Shown here: piece after piece, positions 7,074 to 15,280 of the stretch
Layout of the letters: each line of letters opens with the position of its first letter
How positions within the stretch are numbered: the first letter of the stretch is position 1
NCBI GenBank assembly: GCA_964408735.1
Contig: CAYPAX010000051.1
Location: forward strand, 1-33,279
Source of the DNA: UBA7887 sp964408735
GTDB lineage: Bacteria; Pseudomonadota; Alphaproteobacteria; UBA7887
DNA length: 33,279 nucleotides
Reading direction: 5' to 3'
The notes under the pieces: model-generated
What the model saw: the letters and a program-made list of their open reading frames with translations, nothing else
What the model was told of the DNA's origin: nothing
Databases searched by the model: none
Program-made: the position numbers and the translations under genes

Positions 7074-8222
7074 ATGGCAGAGGACCAAGCGGCGGTGAAC
7101 GGCCTGCAGCAGATACGCCGTCAGGTCATCGAAGTACTCGACAATCCGCGCACGCCGGCTGCGGTTGCCGTCTCGCTGGGGCTGCTGGCGATGATCTACC
7201 TCTCGGTCACCGCAGTGGTGATCGAGTTCCGCTATCCCGAGTTTGCCGAGACCCACGCCTTCGCCTTCCATGTTGCGGACATGGTCATCTTGGCGGTGTT
7301 CGGCGGCGAGCTGCTGCTGCGCCTCGTCTGTTACGAGCGGCCACTGCGCTATCTCTTCAGCTGGATGGGCTTGATCGACGTGCTGGCCGTGGTGCCGGGG
7401 CTGGTGGCCTACGCCTTTCCCACCTCGCCCAATCTCGCCTGGCTGCGCACCTTGAGAATCCTGCGGCTGCTGCGGGTGCTCAAGTTCATTCACGTCACGC
7501 GCGCCCAGTCCGGGCTGGTCGGCGGCATCACCAAGAAGATCCTGCCCTTCATCGCGCTGGCGGTCGGCATCAAAGGTGTCATGGTGTCGTTCGAGACGGC
7601 CTCGTGGTGGCCCGAGTTCGGCGATCTCACCGTGGTGGTGGCGGTCACCGGCTTCGGCATCAGCATTCTCTTGGGCACCAAGCTCGGCGTCGCCAACCGC
7701 CGGCTCTATGACATCGAGGACGGCGTGGCGCGCATCGTCGGCTCGGCGCGTTACCTGCGCAAGCTGCACCCGCGCGCGACGCGCCACATGCAGGCCTGGG
7801 CCAGGGAGCTCGAGGTGCTGCTGACCGACTACGACCAGGGCCAGCGCTGGAAGTTTCAGGAGCGCACCGACGCGCTCGAGCAGGTCTTGCTCGACGAGGA
7901 GGTCAGCGGCCCGGCGGTGGGCATGTTCCACCGCGATGTGGAGTTCGTCCTGCACCGCGCCGCATCGACCACGCCGCCGGCCTATGAGCGCTTTTTGCGC
8001 TCGGTCACCGCCTTCTATTCGCTGATGGTGCTGTTCGCCATTCCCGGCCTCACCGGCTTTCTCTCGACGGCGCTGGTGATCTACGTGCTCGGCGGCATGT
8101 ACGTGCTCATCGATGACATGGACCGGCCCATGGAGCAGGACGACGATTCCCTGATCTCCGTCGATCTCCACCCGCTGAGCCAGTTCAACGCCTTACCCGA
8201 GGGAGAGGCGCCACAAATTTAG
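7074..8222 (+). CDS. Voltage-sensor-like membrane domain joined to a bestrophin-like (DUF4239-type) half
   Basis: The 382-residue protein has an N-terminal four-helix block (about residues 28-150). Its fourth helix reads RTLRILRLLRVLK, with R125, R128, R131, R134 and K137 at every third position, the hallmark of a voltage-sensor S4. Acidic residues in preceding helices (E79, D102) could be countercharges. Two hydrophobic segments follow (157-172, 185-202), but no potassium-type TVGYGD filter. The C-terminal half has an amphipathic cytosolic stretch (205-300), two more hydrophobic segments (about 313-330, 332-347) and the signature LIDDMDRPM, reminiscent of DUF4239/bestrophin-like proteins. 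A voltage-responsive anion pathway is a hypothesis. The gene overlaps the convergent GNAT gene by four bases. Confidence 0.6.
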   Translation: MAEDQAAVNGLQQIRRQVIEVLDNPRTPAAVAVSLGLLAMIYLSVTAVVIEFRYPEFAETHAFAFHVADMVILAVFGGELLLRLVCYERPLRYLFSWMGLIDVLAVVPGLVAYAFPTSPNLAWLRTLRILRLLRVLKFIHVTRAQSGLVGGITKKILPFIALAVGIKGVMVSFETASWWPEFGDLTVVVAVTGFGISILLGTKLGVANRRLYDIEDGVARIVGSARYLRKLHPRATRHMQAWARELEVLLTDYDQGQRWKFQERTDALEQVLLDEEVSGPAVGMFHRDVEFVLHRAASTTPPAYERFLRSVTAFYSLMVLFAIPGLTGFLSTALVIYVLGGMYVLIDDMDRPMEQDDDSLISVDLHPLSQFNALPEGEAPQI

Positions 8223-8755
8223 GTGCCGGCCCCGATCGCCAGGGGCTCCGGCCAGGCCATGCGCCAGGCTGCAGTGACGCTGCCGTCGGCGCCGGTGCGG
8301 GTACCCTTTTCGGCCGGCCTGCCGCCGAGCGACTGATAGGCAGCGCGGGCGGTGCTGTTGACGTCGTAGACCCAGAGGAAGACCGGCAACGAGGGCTCGA
8401 CCGCGGCGATGCGAACCGCTAGCGCGCGCATCATGCGCGTCGCGATACCCTGTCGCTGGCAGTGCGGCAGGACGTGCAGATTGTCGATGCGCGTGCCCCA
8501 CTTGGCATCTTCCGCCGGAAAGGCGCAGGCAAATCCGACCATGCTGCCGCCGCGCTCGGCCACCACCACCAGTGGCGGCTCTGCGGCACTCATGCGCTCG
8601 GCCCAGACCTTGGCGCGCTCCTGCTCCGCCGGTCCGTCGAGATAGGCGTCGGCCATGATGCCGCGATAGCTCGCGCGCCAGCTCGCCACATGCACGGCAG
8701 CGATGGCCGCCGCGTCGGCGGCGTCGGCATCGCGCAGGGTCACGGGATTGGTCAT
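8219..8755 (-). CDS. GNAT family N-acetyltransferase
   Basis: This 178-residue protein has the GNAT fold. The N-terminal strand-helix region contains VHVASWRASYRGIM, a typical opening of RimI-like members. The acetyl-CoA-binding motif A is seen in LHVLPHCQRQGIATRMM, where QRQGIA is the pyrophosphate loop. VYDVNSTARAAYQSLGG in the C-terminal third matches motif B. The substrate, a small amine or a protein N terminus, cannot be told from sequence. It is transcribed alone toward the voltage-sensor gene and divergently from the metallohydrolase gene, 47 bases away. Confidence 0.88.
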   Translation of the reverse strand: MTNPVTLRDADAADAAAIAAVHVASWRASYRGIMADAYLDGPAEQERAKVWAERMSAAEPPLVVVAERGGSMVGFACAFPAEDAKWGTRIDNLHVLPHCQRQGIATRMMRALAVRIAAVEPSLPVFLWVYDVNSTARAAYQSLGGRPAEKGTRTGADGSVTAAWRMAWPEPLAIGAGT

Positions 8756-8802
8756 GGCTGCACCATAGCGTCCGATCTGCCAAATGGGATAGATTTCCAG
8801 CC

Positions 8803-9741
8803 ATGCTCAGAATTTCCGCCCTTGTTGTGCTGCTATGCCTTTGCCGTTGGGCGAGCGCGGCCGATTACGGCCTGACTCCCGAAGAAATCGCGCCGGGGGT
8901 CTATGTCTTGTGGGGCGCCCAGGAGGCGCTGACGCCTGAGAACGGCGGCCATATCGCCAATACGGGCTTTATCGTCGGCGACGAGGCGGTGCTGGTGATC
9001 GAGGCCGGACCGACGCGGGCCTATGGCGAGCAGGTGCTGGCGGCAATCGCCCGGCTCACGCCATTGCCCGTGGCCGCGGTCGTCGTGACCCATCATCACC
9101 AGGACCATGCGCTGGCCATACCCGCCTACACCGACCGTGGCCTGCGCGTCATCATGCACGAGGCGGGGGCGCCTGCGCTGGCCCGGGATGCGCCGGCATT
9201 GCTCGGCTTCATGACCGAGCTGATCGGCGAGGATTGGACTGCAGGCACCACTGTGGGCGCGCCCAACGAGACAGTTACGGAAACGCAATCAATCGACCTC
9301 GGCGGGCGCAGCGTGGCGGTGCAGGTGCTGGCAGGCGGCCATACGCCGGGGGATTTGCTGGTGGTCGATGCGGCCAGCGGCACGGTCTTCGCCGGCGATC
9401 TGGTCTTCAACGGCCGCGCGGCGACCGTGCCCCATGCCCATATCGCCACCTGGCGCAGCCATCTCAGCCGCCTGATCGAAAGCCCCTGGCAGCGTCTGGT
9501 GCCTGGCCATGGGCCGCTTGTCGAAGACCGGGCCGAGGTGGCGCAAGTGTCTGATTATCTGGCGTTCTTGGAGCAGCACAGCGCCTGTTCCTACCGCTGG
9601 GGCGACAGCCCGGCCGAAGCCATTCAGCGCCCGCCGCCGGCGCCATTCGATACCCTGGCCATCATCGACAAGGAATATCAGCGTTCCATATTCCAGCTCT
9701 TCCGCGCCTATGACAGAGGCCCCATTCCCGACTGCGACTGA
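8803..9741 (+). CDS. Exported metallo-beta-lactamase-fold hydrolase, quinoprotein-relay/SoxH-like
   Basis: The 312-residue protein starts with a signal peptide (about residues 1-19, cleavage near ASA-AD). Zinc ligands of the fold are clear: HHHQDH (97-102), H180 in GGHTPGD, D199 in FAGDLVF and H236 in PGHGP. The opening EIAPGVYVLWGAQEALTPE followed by GGHIANTGFIVGD closely fits the SoxH-related metallohydrolases of the predicted quinoprotein relay system. These usually accompany PQQ-dependent dehydrogenases and a SoxYZ-like carrier. Such a carrier is present at 29084-29884, but none of the other partners is near. The substrate is unknown; release of a carrier-bound thioester-type product is a family-level guess. 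Confidence 0.75.
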   Translation: MLRISALVVLLCLCRWASAADYGLTPEEIAPGVYVLWGAQEALTPENGGHIANTGFIVGDEAVLVIEAGPTRAYGEQVLAAIARLTPLPVAAVVVTHHHQDHALAIPAYTDRGLRVIMHEAGAPALARDAPALLGFMTELIGEDWTAGTTVGAPNETVTETQSIDLGGRSVAVQVLAGGHTPGDLLVVDAASGTVFAGDLVFNGRAATVPHAHIATWRSHLSRLIESPWQRLVPGHGPLVEDRAEVAQVSDYLAFLEQHSACSYRWGDSPAEAIQRPPPAPFDTLAIIDKEYQRSIFQLFRAYDRGPIPDCD

Positions 9742-9839
9742 GGCGAATATTTCCCTTCGGCGGGAAAATGCCTTATATCTCTAGTAAGTTCCGAGAAATG
9801 GCTGCCAAGCCTTTGGGAATCTGTGGAAATAGGGCGGGC

Positions 9840-11021
9840 ATGATAAATGACCGCATGGCGGCGCTGAGCGACTACCCGTTTCGCCGCCTGGCAACACTTC
9901 TGGAAGACAGCACGCCGCCCGCGGGCGCGGCGCCCATCATCATGTCCATCGGCGAGCCCAAGCACCCCTATCCGGCGCTGGTCACAGAGACACTGGCGGC
10001 CGAAGCGGGCGACTGGGGCCGCTATCCGCCGACCACTGGCACCCCGGACTTCCGCACCGCGGTGGCGGATTGGCTTGCCAGGCGCTATGGCCTGCCCGAC
10101 GGCATGCTCGAGGCCGAACGCCACGTGTTGCCTTGCAACGGCACGCGCGAGGCCCTGTTCACCATCGCCCTGCTGGCGGTGCCGCCCGAAATCGACGGCC
10201 GCCAGCCGGCGGTGCTGATGCCCGATCCCTTCTACCAGGTCTATGCCGGCGCCGCGGTGCTGGCCGGCGCCGAGCCGGTCTTCGTCGCGGCGACGGCGGA
10301 CAGTGGCTTCCTGCCCGATTTCGCTGCCTTGCCTGACGACGTGCTGGCGCGCACGGCGCTGGCCTATCTCTGCACCCCCGCCAATCCGCAAGGCACGGTC
10401 GCCGACCTGGCCTATCTCGAGGATCTGCTGGCGCTGGCGCGGGCGCACGATTTCACCCTCGCCATCGATGCCTGTTACGGTGAGATCTATGGCGAGACGC
10501 CGCCGCCCGGCATCTTCGAGGCCTGCCGCGATGGCGACATGAGCAACGTCATCGCATTTCATTCGCTATCGAAACGATCCAATGTTCCCGGGCTGCGTTC
10601 GGGCTTCGTGGCGGGCGACGCGGAACTGATGACGGACTATGCGCGCCTGCGCAGCTATAGCGGCGGCGCCAGTCCCTTGCCGGTGCTGGCGACAGCCACC
10701 GCTTTGTGGCGCGACGAAGCGCATGTCGACGAGAGCCGCGATCTCTATCGCCGCAAGTTCGATCTGGCAACGCAACGATTGAGCGGGCGCGCGGGCTTTT
10801 ACCGTCCCGACGGCGGCTTCTACCTTTGGCTCGACGTCGGCGATGGCGAGGCCGCGACCCAGCGCCTGTGGCGCGAGAGCGGAGTCAAGGCCATGCCGGG
10901 CGCCTATCTCAGCCACGGCGAGGGCAGCGAATCGCCGGGCGGGCGCTATATCCGCCTCGCCGTGGTGCACGACATGGAAACAACCGAGGACGCGCTTGCG
11001 CGCCTCGCCGGGACCCTATGA
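9840..11021 (+). CDS. dapC: PLP-dependent aminotransferase, probable succinyldiaminopimelate transaminase DapC
   Basis: The 393-residue protein is a fold-type I aminotransferase. Visible motifs are YPPTTGTPDFR (62-72), PCNGTREALF (98-107), the N..P turn CTPANPQGT (178-186), the cofactor aspartate in AIDACYGE (208-215) and the Schiff-base lysine K245 in HSLSKRSNVPGLRSG. This pattern matches the DapC branch, which makes N-succinyl-LL-2,6-diaminopimelate for lysine and peptidoglycan. The start MINDRMAALSDYPFRRL is typical of the group. ATG 9840 is preferred to an in-frame ATG at 9768; 9855 is also possible. The gene precedes ftsK, a pairing seen in related genomes. Other class I aminotransferase functions cannot be fully excluded. 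Confidence 0.8.
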   Translation: MINDRMAALSDYPFRRLATLLEDSTPPAGAAPIIMSIGEPKHPYPALVTETLAAEAGDWGRYPPTTGTPDFRTAVADWLARRYGLPDGMLEAERHVLPCNGTREALFTIALLAVPPEIDGRQPAVLMPDPFYQVYAGAAVLAGAEPVFVAATADSGFLPDFAALPDDVLARTALAYLCTPANPQGTVADLAYLEDLLALARAHDFTLAIDACYGEIYGETPPPGIFEACRDGDMSNVIAFHSLSKRSNVPGLRSGFVAGDAELMTDYARLRSYSGGASPLPVLATATALWRDEAHVDESRDLYRRKFDLATQRLSGRAGFYRPDGGFYLWLDVGDGEAATQRLWRESGVKAMPGAYLSHGEGSESPGGRYIRLAVVHDMETTEDALARLAGTL

Positions 11022-11031
11022 GGAGGATGCC

Positions 11032-13299
11032 ATGACAGGCCGCAGCCAAGGCATACGCACGGTTCCCTTCCTGCCTGAGAGCACGCGCGCCAACTTGCGC
11101 CGCCGCGCCATCGAGGCGGGCGCCGCCGGCCTCGCCGCGGCAGGGCTGGTCTGGCTCACGGCAATTGCCAGCTACAGCCCGGGCGATCCGTCATGGAATA
11201 CCTCGAGCCCCCTGCCGGCGGCCAATCTGGCGGGAAGCGTCGGCGCCTGGCTTGCCGATGCGGGCCTGCAGACCTTCGGCTGGGCGGCGACGGTTCCGGC
11301 CCTGGCAATGCTTGCCTGGGGCTGGCGGCTGTGGCGCGAGCAGCGCCTGCCGTCGCCCTGGCTGCGCCTGACGGGCCTGGTCCTGGCCATGGTGATGGCG
11401 CCGGCCGCCCTGTCTGCGACGGGGCTGCTGAACGGTGGCGTTGTCGGCGGCTTCCTGGCCAACCGCTTGGTGGGCGTGATGGGCTTGCCGGCGGCGATGG
11501 CTGTTAGCCTGGCAGCGACTGCCGCGGCTCTCGCCTTCGCCGCGGGGTTTCGGCTTGCCGAGGGCCAGGCCGCCCTGGCCGGCTTGGCCGCCGGCGCTCG
11601 GGCCTGCCTGCGTGCCGCAACCTCGCTGGCGCGCCGCAAGCCTGTCGAAGAGCCTCCCGTCACAGCGCCGCGCACGACCAAGGCGCGCAAGCGAAAGGCG
11701 CCCACCAGCCAGGCTGCGGCCAAGGTCGTGGCACCGCGGCAGGCCCGCGGCGGCAAGCGCGAGGAACGCGAGCGCCAGGGCGACCTTGCTCTCGACAGCG
11801 ACGGCTTCAGCCTGCCGCCACTCGGCCTGCTTGCCGAGCCCGACGGCCAGCACGCCGCCGCCGACGACGAAGCCCTGGAACAGAACGCGCGCATGCTGGA
11901 GACCGTGCTGCAGGATTTCGGCGTGCGCGGCGAGATCCTGCGCGTTCACCAGGGCCCGGTGGTCACCCGCTACGAGCTCGAGCCGGCGCCAGGCACGCGG
12001 GCGGCTCGCGTGGTCGCGCTGGCCGACGACATCGCGCGTTCCATGAGTGCGGTCTCGGCACGCGTGGCGACCATCCCCGGGCGCAACGTCATCGGCATCG
12101 AGCTGCCCAACGCCCAGCGCGAGATCATCTTCCTGCGCGAGCTCATGGGCTCGCGCGACTACGAGCGCAGCAGCGCCGAGCTGCCGCTGATCCTCGGCAA
12201 GGACATCAGCGGCGCACCGATCATCGCCGATCTGGCGCGCATGCCCCATCTGCTGGTCGCCGGCACCACCGGCTCGGGCAAGTCGGTCGCCGTCAACAGC
12301 ATGATCCTGTCCCTGCTCTATCGCCACACGCCCGAACAGGTGCGCCTGGTGATGATCGATCCCAAGATGCTTGAGCTGTCGGTCTATGACGACATTCCCC
12401 ATCTGCTGCACCCGGTCGTGGTCGATCCCAACCAGGCGGTGGTGGCGCTCAAATGGGCGGTCAAGGAAATGAACGCCCGCTATCGGTTGATGTCGCAACT
12501 GAACGTGCGAAATATCGCCGGCTACAACAAGCGCCTGGCCGAGGCGCGGGCCAAGGACGAGGTTCTGGAGCACACGGTGCAGACCGGCTTCGACCCCGAA
12601 AGCGGCAAGCCGATCTACGAGAGCGAGCCCATCGATACTGCGCCCCTGCCGTTCATCGTCGTGGTGGTCGACGAGATGGCGGACCTCATGCTGGTTGCCG
12701 GCAAGGATATCGAGGGCGCTATCCAGAGCCTGGCGCAAAAGGCGCGCGCGGCGGGCATCCACCTCATCATCGCCACGCAGCGGCCCTCGGTCGATGTCAT
12801 CACCGGCACCATCAAGGCCAACCTGCCGACGCGGATCAGCTTCCAGGTGACTTCGAAGATCGACAGCCGCACCATCCTCGGCCAGCAGGGCGCGGAGCAA
12901 TTGCTCGGCATGGGCGACATGCTCTACATGGCCGGCGGCGGCCAGCTCACCCGCGTGCACGGCCCCTTCGTTGCCGATGGCGAGGTCGAGGCGGCGGCCG
13001 ACTTCCTGCGCGAGCAGGGCAGCCCGGAATACCGCGACTCGATCACCGCCGAGAGCGACGACGAGGCGCTGCCCGGCATGAGCGGCGGAGGCTCGGGCGA
13101 TGCGCTGTTCGACCAAGCCGTCGATCTGGTTTCCCGCGAGCGCAAGGCATCGACAAGCTTTGTTCAGCGCCACCTCTCCATCGGCTACAATCGCGCGGCA
13201 AAGATCATCGAGCGCATGGAGGCGGAAGGCATGGTGGGCAAGGCCAATCACGTGGGCAAGCGCGAGGTTCTGCTGCCCGAGCCGGGCGAGCACATATGA
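11032..13299 (+). CDS. ftsK: DNA translocase FtsK
   Basis: FtsK pumps DNA at the division septum and helps resolve chromosome dimers. The 755-residue protein has a compact membrane domain (about four segments between residues 20 and 175), a basic Ala/Lys/Arg-rich linker (185-270) and the motor. Walker A is GTTGSGKS (411-418) and Walker B is FIVVVVDEMADLM (from residue 541). The C-terminal gamma winged helix, ending GKREVLLPEPGEHI, contains ASTSFVQRHLSIGYNRAA and should read KOPS sites. ATG 11032 follows a strong AGGAGG, 10 bases after the dapC stop. The stop overlaps the next gene as ATGA. The linker is short compared with E. coli FtsK, as usual in alphaproteobacteria. Confidence 0.95.
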   Translation: MTGRSQGIRTVPFLPESTRANLRRRAIEAGAAGLAAAGLVWLTAIASYSPGDPSWNTSSPLPAANLAGSVGAWLADAGLQTFGWAATVPALAMLAWGWRLWREQRLPSPWLRLTGLVLAMVMAPAALSATGLLNGGVVGGFLANRLVGVMGLPAAMAVSLAATAAALAFAAGFRLAEGQAALAGLAAGARACLRAATSLARRKPVEEPPVTAPRTTKARKRKAPTSQAAAKVVAPRQARGGKREERERQGDLALDSDGFSLPPLGLLAEPDGQHAAADDEALEQNARMLETVLQDFGVRGEILRVHQGPVVTRYELEPAPGTRAARVVALADDIARSMSAVSARVATIPGRNVIGIELPNAQREIIFLRELMGSRDYERSSAELPLILGKDISGAPIIADLARMPHLLVAGTTGSGKSVAVNSMILSLLYRHTPEQVRLVMIDPKMLELSVYDDIPHLLHPVVVDPNQAVVALKWAVKEMNARYRLMSQLNVRNIAGYNKRLAEARAKDEVLEHTVQTGFDPESGKPIYESEPIDTAPLPFIVVVVDEMADLMLVAGKDIEGAIQSLAQKARAAGIHLIIATQRPSVDVITGTIKANLPTRISFQVTSKIDSRTILGQQGAEQLLGMGDMLYMAGGGQLTRVHGPFVADGEVEAAADFLREQGSPEYRDSITAESDDEALPGMSGGGSGDALFDQAVDLVSRERKASTSFVQRHLSIGYNRAAKIIERMEAEGMVGKANHVGKREVLLPEPGEHI

Positions 13300-13916
13300 G
13301 GCGCTGGTTTGCTGTCGTCGCCTTTGTCCTGCTCGCGGCTCCCGCCTTGGCCCCCGCCTTGGCCCAAGACGAGGAACAGGGCGACCCGGGCGGCGACGTG
13401 CTGCTGTTTCGCCCGCCCGATGGCTGGTCGCCGGCCGAGCAGGAAAAGGCGGATGGCGTCTATCGCATCCTCTATCTGCCTGACGGCAGCAGCGTCGACG
13501 ATTGGCGCCTGTCCCTGACCGCGCGGATATTCTTCAACCTGGCCCGTGATCGCCCCGACCTCTCGGCAGCCGACTTCACGGAGAACCTGGTGCGTTTCTA
13601 TGCCAAGGCTTGCGATGGCGGACACGCCAGCCCGCAGTCGAGCTATGAGGAAGACGGCTATGAGGCGGCCGTGCGCGTGGTCTCCTGTCCCCAGTCCCTG
13701 GGCGAGGACCTGGGCTCGGTTTCGATGGTCAAGGTGATGCGCGGCGCCGCCAGCTACTTCGTGCTCGAGCGCGCCTGGCGCGGGCCGCCTTTCGCGGCCG
13801 GCACCAACCCGGTGCCCCAGGCAAGCCTCGATGCCTGGGCGGAGTTCCTGTCCAAGTCGCGGCTCTGCAATACCACGTTGGCGACACGGCCTTGCCCGGC
13901 CGGCGCTACGCCGTGA
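13296..13916 (+). CDS. Exported protein of unknown function, coupled to ftsK
   Basis: The 206-residue product has a clear signal peptide (MRRWFAVVAFVLLAAPALA, likely cut after ALA near residue 23). The mature part is acidic and carries four cysteines (in KACDGG, VVSCPQ, SRLCNT and RPCPAG), which could form two disulfides in the periplasm. No family is recognised. Its ATG lies inside the ftsK stop (ATGA at 13296-13299). Its stop overlaps the GTG of the following lipoprotein gene, so the three genes appear translationally coupled. In related genomes lolA often follows ftsK; this protein shows no recognisable LolA features. Confidence 0.75.
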   Translation: MRRWFAVVAFVLLAAPALAPALAQDEEQGDPGGDVLLFRPPDGWSPAEQEKADGVYRILYLPDGSSVDDWRLSLTARIFFNLARDRPDLSAADFTENLVRFYAKACDGGHASPQSSYEEDGYEAAVRVVSCPQSLGEDLGSVSMVKVMRGAASYFVLERAWRGPPFAAGTNPVPQASLDAWAEFLSKSRLCNTTLATRPCPAGATP

Positions 13917-15124
13917 GGGTAGCACCGGCAAACACATGGATTGCTGCGCTTTGCCTCGCGGCCTTGCTTGCCGGTTGCGGCGAAAGCGACGAGGAGCGGG
14001 CGCTTGCCGCCTATCGCGATGGCCACTACGCAGAGGCGCGCAGCCTGGCCACGACCCTGGTCGAAAACGGCCAGGCGCGAGGCCACGAGCTGCTGGCCCT
14101 GATGGCGGCGCAAGGCTTCGGTGGCGATGTCGATTTCGCCGCGGCGCAATCCCATGCCGAGGCCGCCGCCGGCCTGGACGAAACCTATGCCGGATTGCCC
14201 CAGGAGGTCTCGGCAAGCATCGACACCCGCTTCGCCAGCGCCGAACGCGCCTTTGCCCATGGCGACTACGAGCGCGCCCGCGTGCTTGCCGCACCGCTTG
14301 CCGCCCATGGCCATGGCGCCGGCGATTCGCTCTACCGCCGTCTCTTTGCCGGCAATTATCTGATCCTTGACGGCTCGGCCATGTCGTGGCGCAGCTTCCG
14401 CGATCGCTGCAGCGGCATGGCCCGTAGCGAAAGCGGCGATGACGACGATACATTCGCGGCCGTTTGTGCCGGCAAGGCGGTGGTCTGGCAGGGCGAGGTG
14501 ACGGCGGTGCGCCGCGATTCGATCTCCCTCAAGATGACCCCGGGGCGCGGCCGCGTGCGCTACGACGTGATCCTGGAGATGGCCGATCCCGTCTCTCCCG
14601 AGCTGGCGCGGCGACGGGCGCGCATGCGCTTCGCCGGCACCATCGCCGGGCGCGGCGATGCCTCGCGCCCCGACCGCCTCAGCGACGGCCGGCTGCTGGG
14701 CCCTGGCGTGCTCACCGCTGAAGAGATCGCCGAGACGCGCTCGGCCGACGAGGCACGCCAACGCGGGGCGGCAATGGAAGCCTGCCGGCGCATCGTGCGC
14801 GAGCGCATGGCGCGCGAGCATGCGCCGCCGTGGATCGCCGAGTTGATGGCAAGCTTCAGCGACGTCGAGCGCCGCGCCGCACGGGTCTATTACTTCTTCG
14901 GCATCCACACCGGCATCGACGCCATGCAACGCAGCGAAGACGGTGGCTGGAAAGCCCGCATCGAGGGCTATGCCAGGGCCGCCTCGCCCAACCACCAGAT
15001 CTCCTCGATCACCGATTTCGTCGCCGACTGCCATGTCAATCCCGACCACGCCGCCGCCCTCGACGACGCCGGGCGCGGCAACGTCACCTTCGTCACCATC
15101 TCCGAGCCCCGCCGCGAATCCTAG
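13913..15124 (+). CDS. Predicted lipoprotein with repeat-like N-terminal half
   Basis: The 403-residue product has a lipoprotein signal peptide with lipobox LLAGC, so Cys22 should be acylated. Residues 30-150 are rich in short helix patterns such as ALAAYRDGHYAEARSLA and AFAHGDYERARVLAAPLA, resembling Sel1/TPR-type units. The C-terminal half contains VCAGKAVVWQGEVTAV and a beta-rich part I cannot assign. GTG 13913 is chosen because it overlaps the upstream stop (GTGA) and puts the lipobox at the usual place; a TTG at 13892 would add seven residues. An envelope role next to ftsK is plausible but unproven. Confidence 0.75.
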   Translation: MRVAPANTWIAALCLAALLAGCGESDEERALAAYRDGHYAEARSLATTLVENGQARGHELLALMAAQGFGGDVDFAAAQSHAEAAAGLDETYAGLPQEVSASIDTRFASAERAFAHGDYERARVLAAPLAAHGHGAGDSLYRRLFAGNYLILDGSAMSWRSFRDRCSGMARSESGDDDDTFAAVCAGKAVVWQGEVTAVRRDSISLKMTPGRGRVRYDVILEMADPVSPELARRRARMRFAGTIAGRGDASRPDRLSDGRLLGPGVLTAEEIAETRSADEARQRGAAMEACRRIVRERMAREHAPPWIAELMASFSDVERRAARVYYFFGIHTGIDAMQRSEDGGWKARIEGYARAASPNHQISSITDFVADCHVNPDHAAALDDAGRGNVTFVTISEPRRES

Positions 15125-15125
15125 A

Positions 15126-15264
15126 TCGGTACCGGTCACCAATTTTTCCCAGAATTTCCTTTATTTTTCAATATGTTATCAGGAAGCTTTTGAGGCGAGT
15201 CGTTGAGTGGTTAACCTGTTGAAAACGTGGCGAAAACGGCGAAATAAATGGTGCCCGGTACCGA
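15126..15264. repeat. Inverted repeats enclosing an AT-rich gap
   Basis: TCGGTACCGGTCACC (15126-15140) is complementary to GGTGCCCGGTACCGA (15250-15264) at 14 of 15 positions. Each arm also contains the self-complementary CGGTACCG. The 109 bases between them are markedly AT-rich and encode nothing evident. The element lies between the convergent lipoprotein and SDR-like genes. A bidirectional terminator or a small non-coding mobile element are both possible; no target-site duplication could be identified with confidence. Confidence 0.6.
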
Positions 15265-15280
15265 ACCTGCGCCGGCGCTG

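Noticed and set aside
6318..8171. 617-residue minus-strand frame across msrA and the voltage-sensor gene
   Set aside because: It spans several well-supported plus-strand genes and has no recognisable motif.
11191..13293. 700-residue open frame on the minus strand across ftsK
   Set aside because: It is antisense to ftsK, has no domain-like sequence and shows the same shadow composition.
15140..15250. AT-rich stretch as a replication origin
   Set aside because: No TTATCCACA-type DnaA boxes are visible, the stretch is only about 110 bases, and no origin-linked genes are adjacent.
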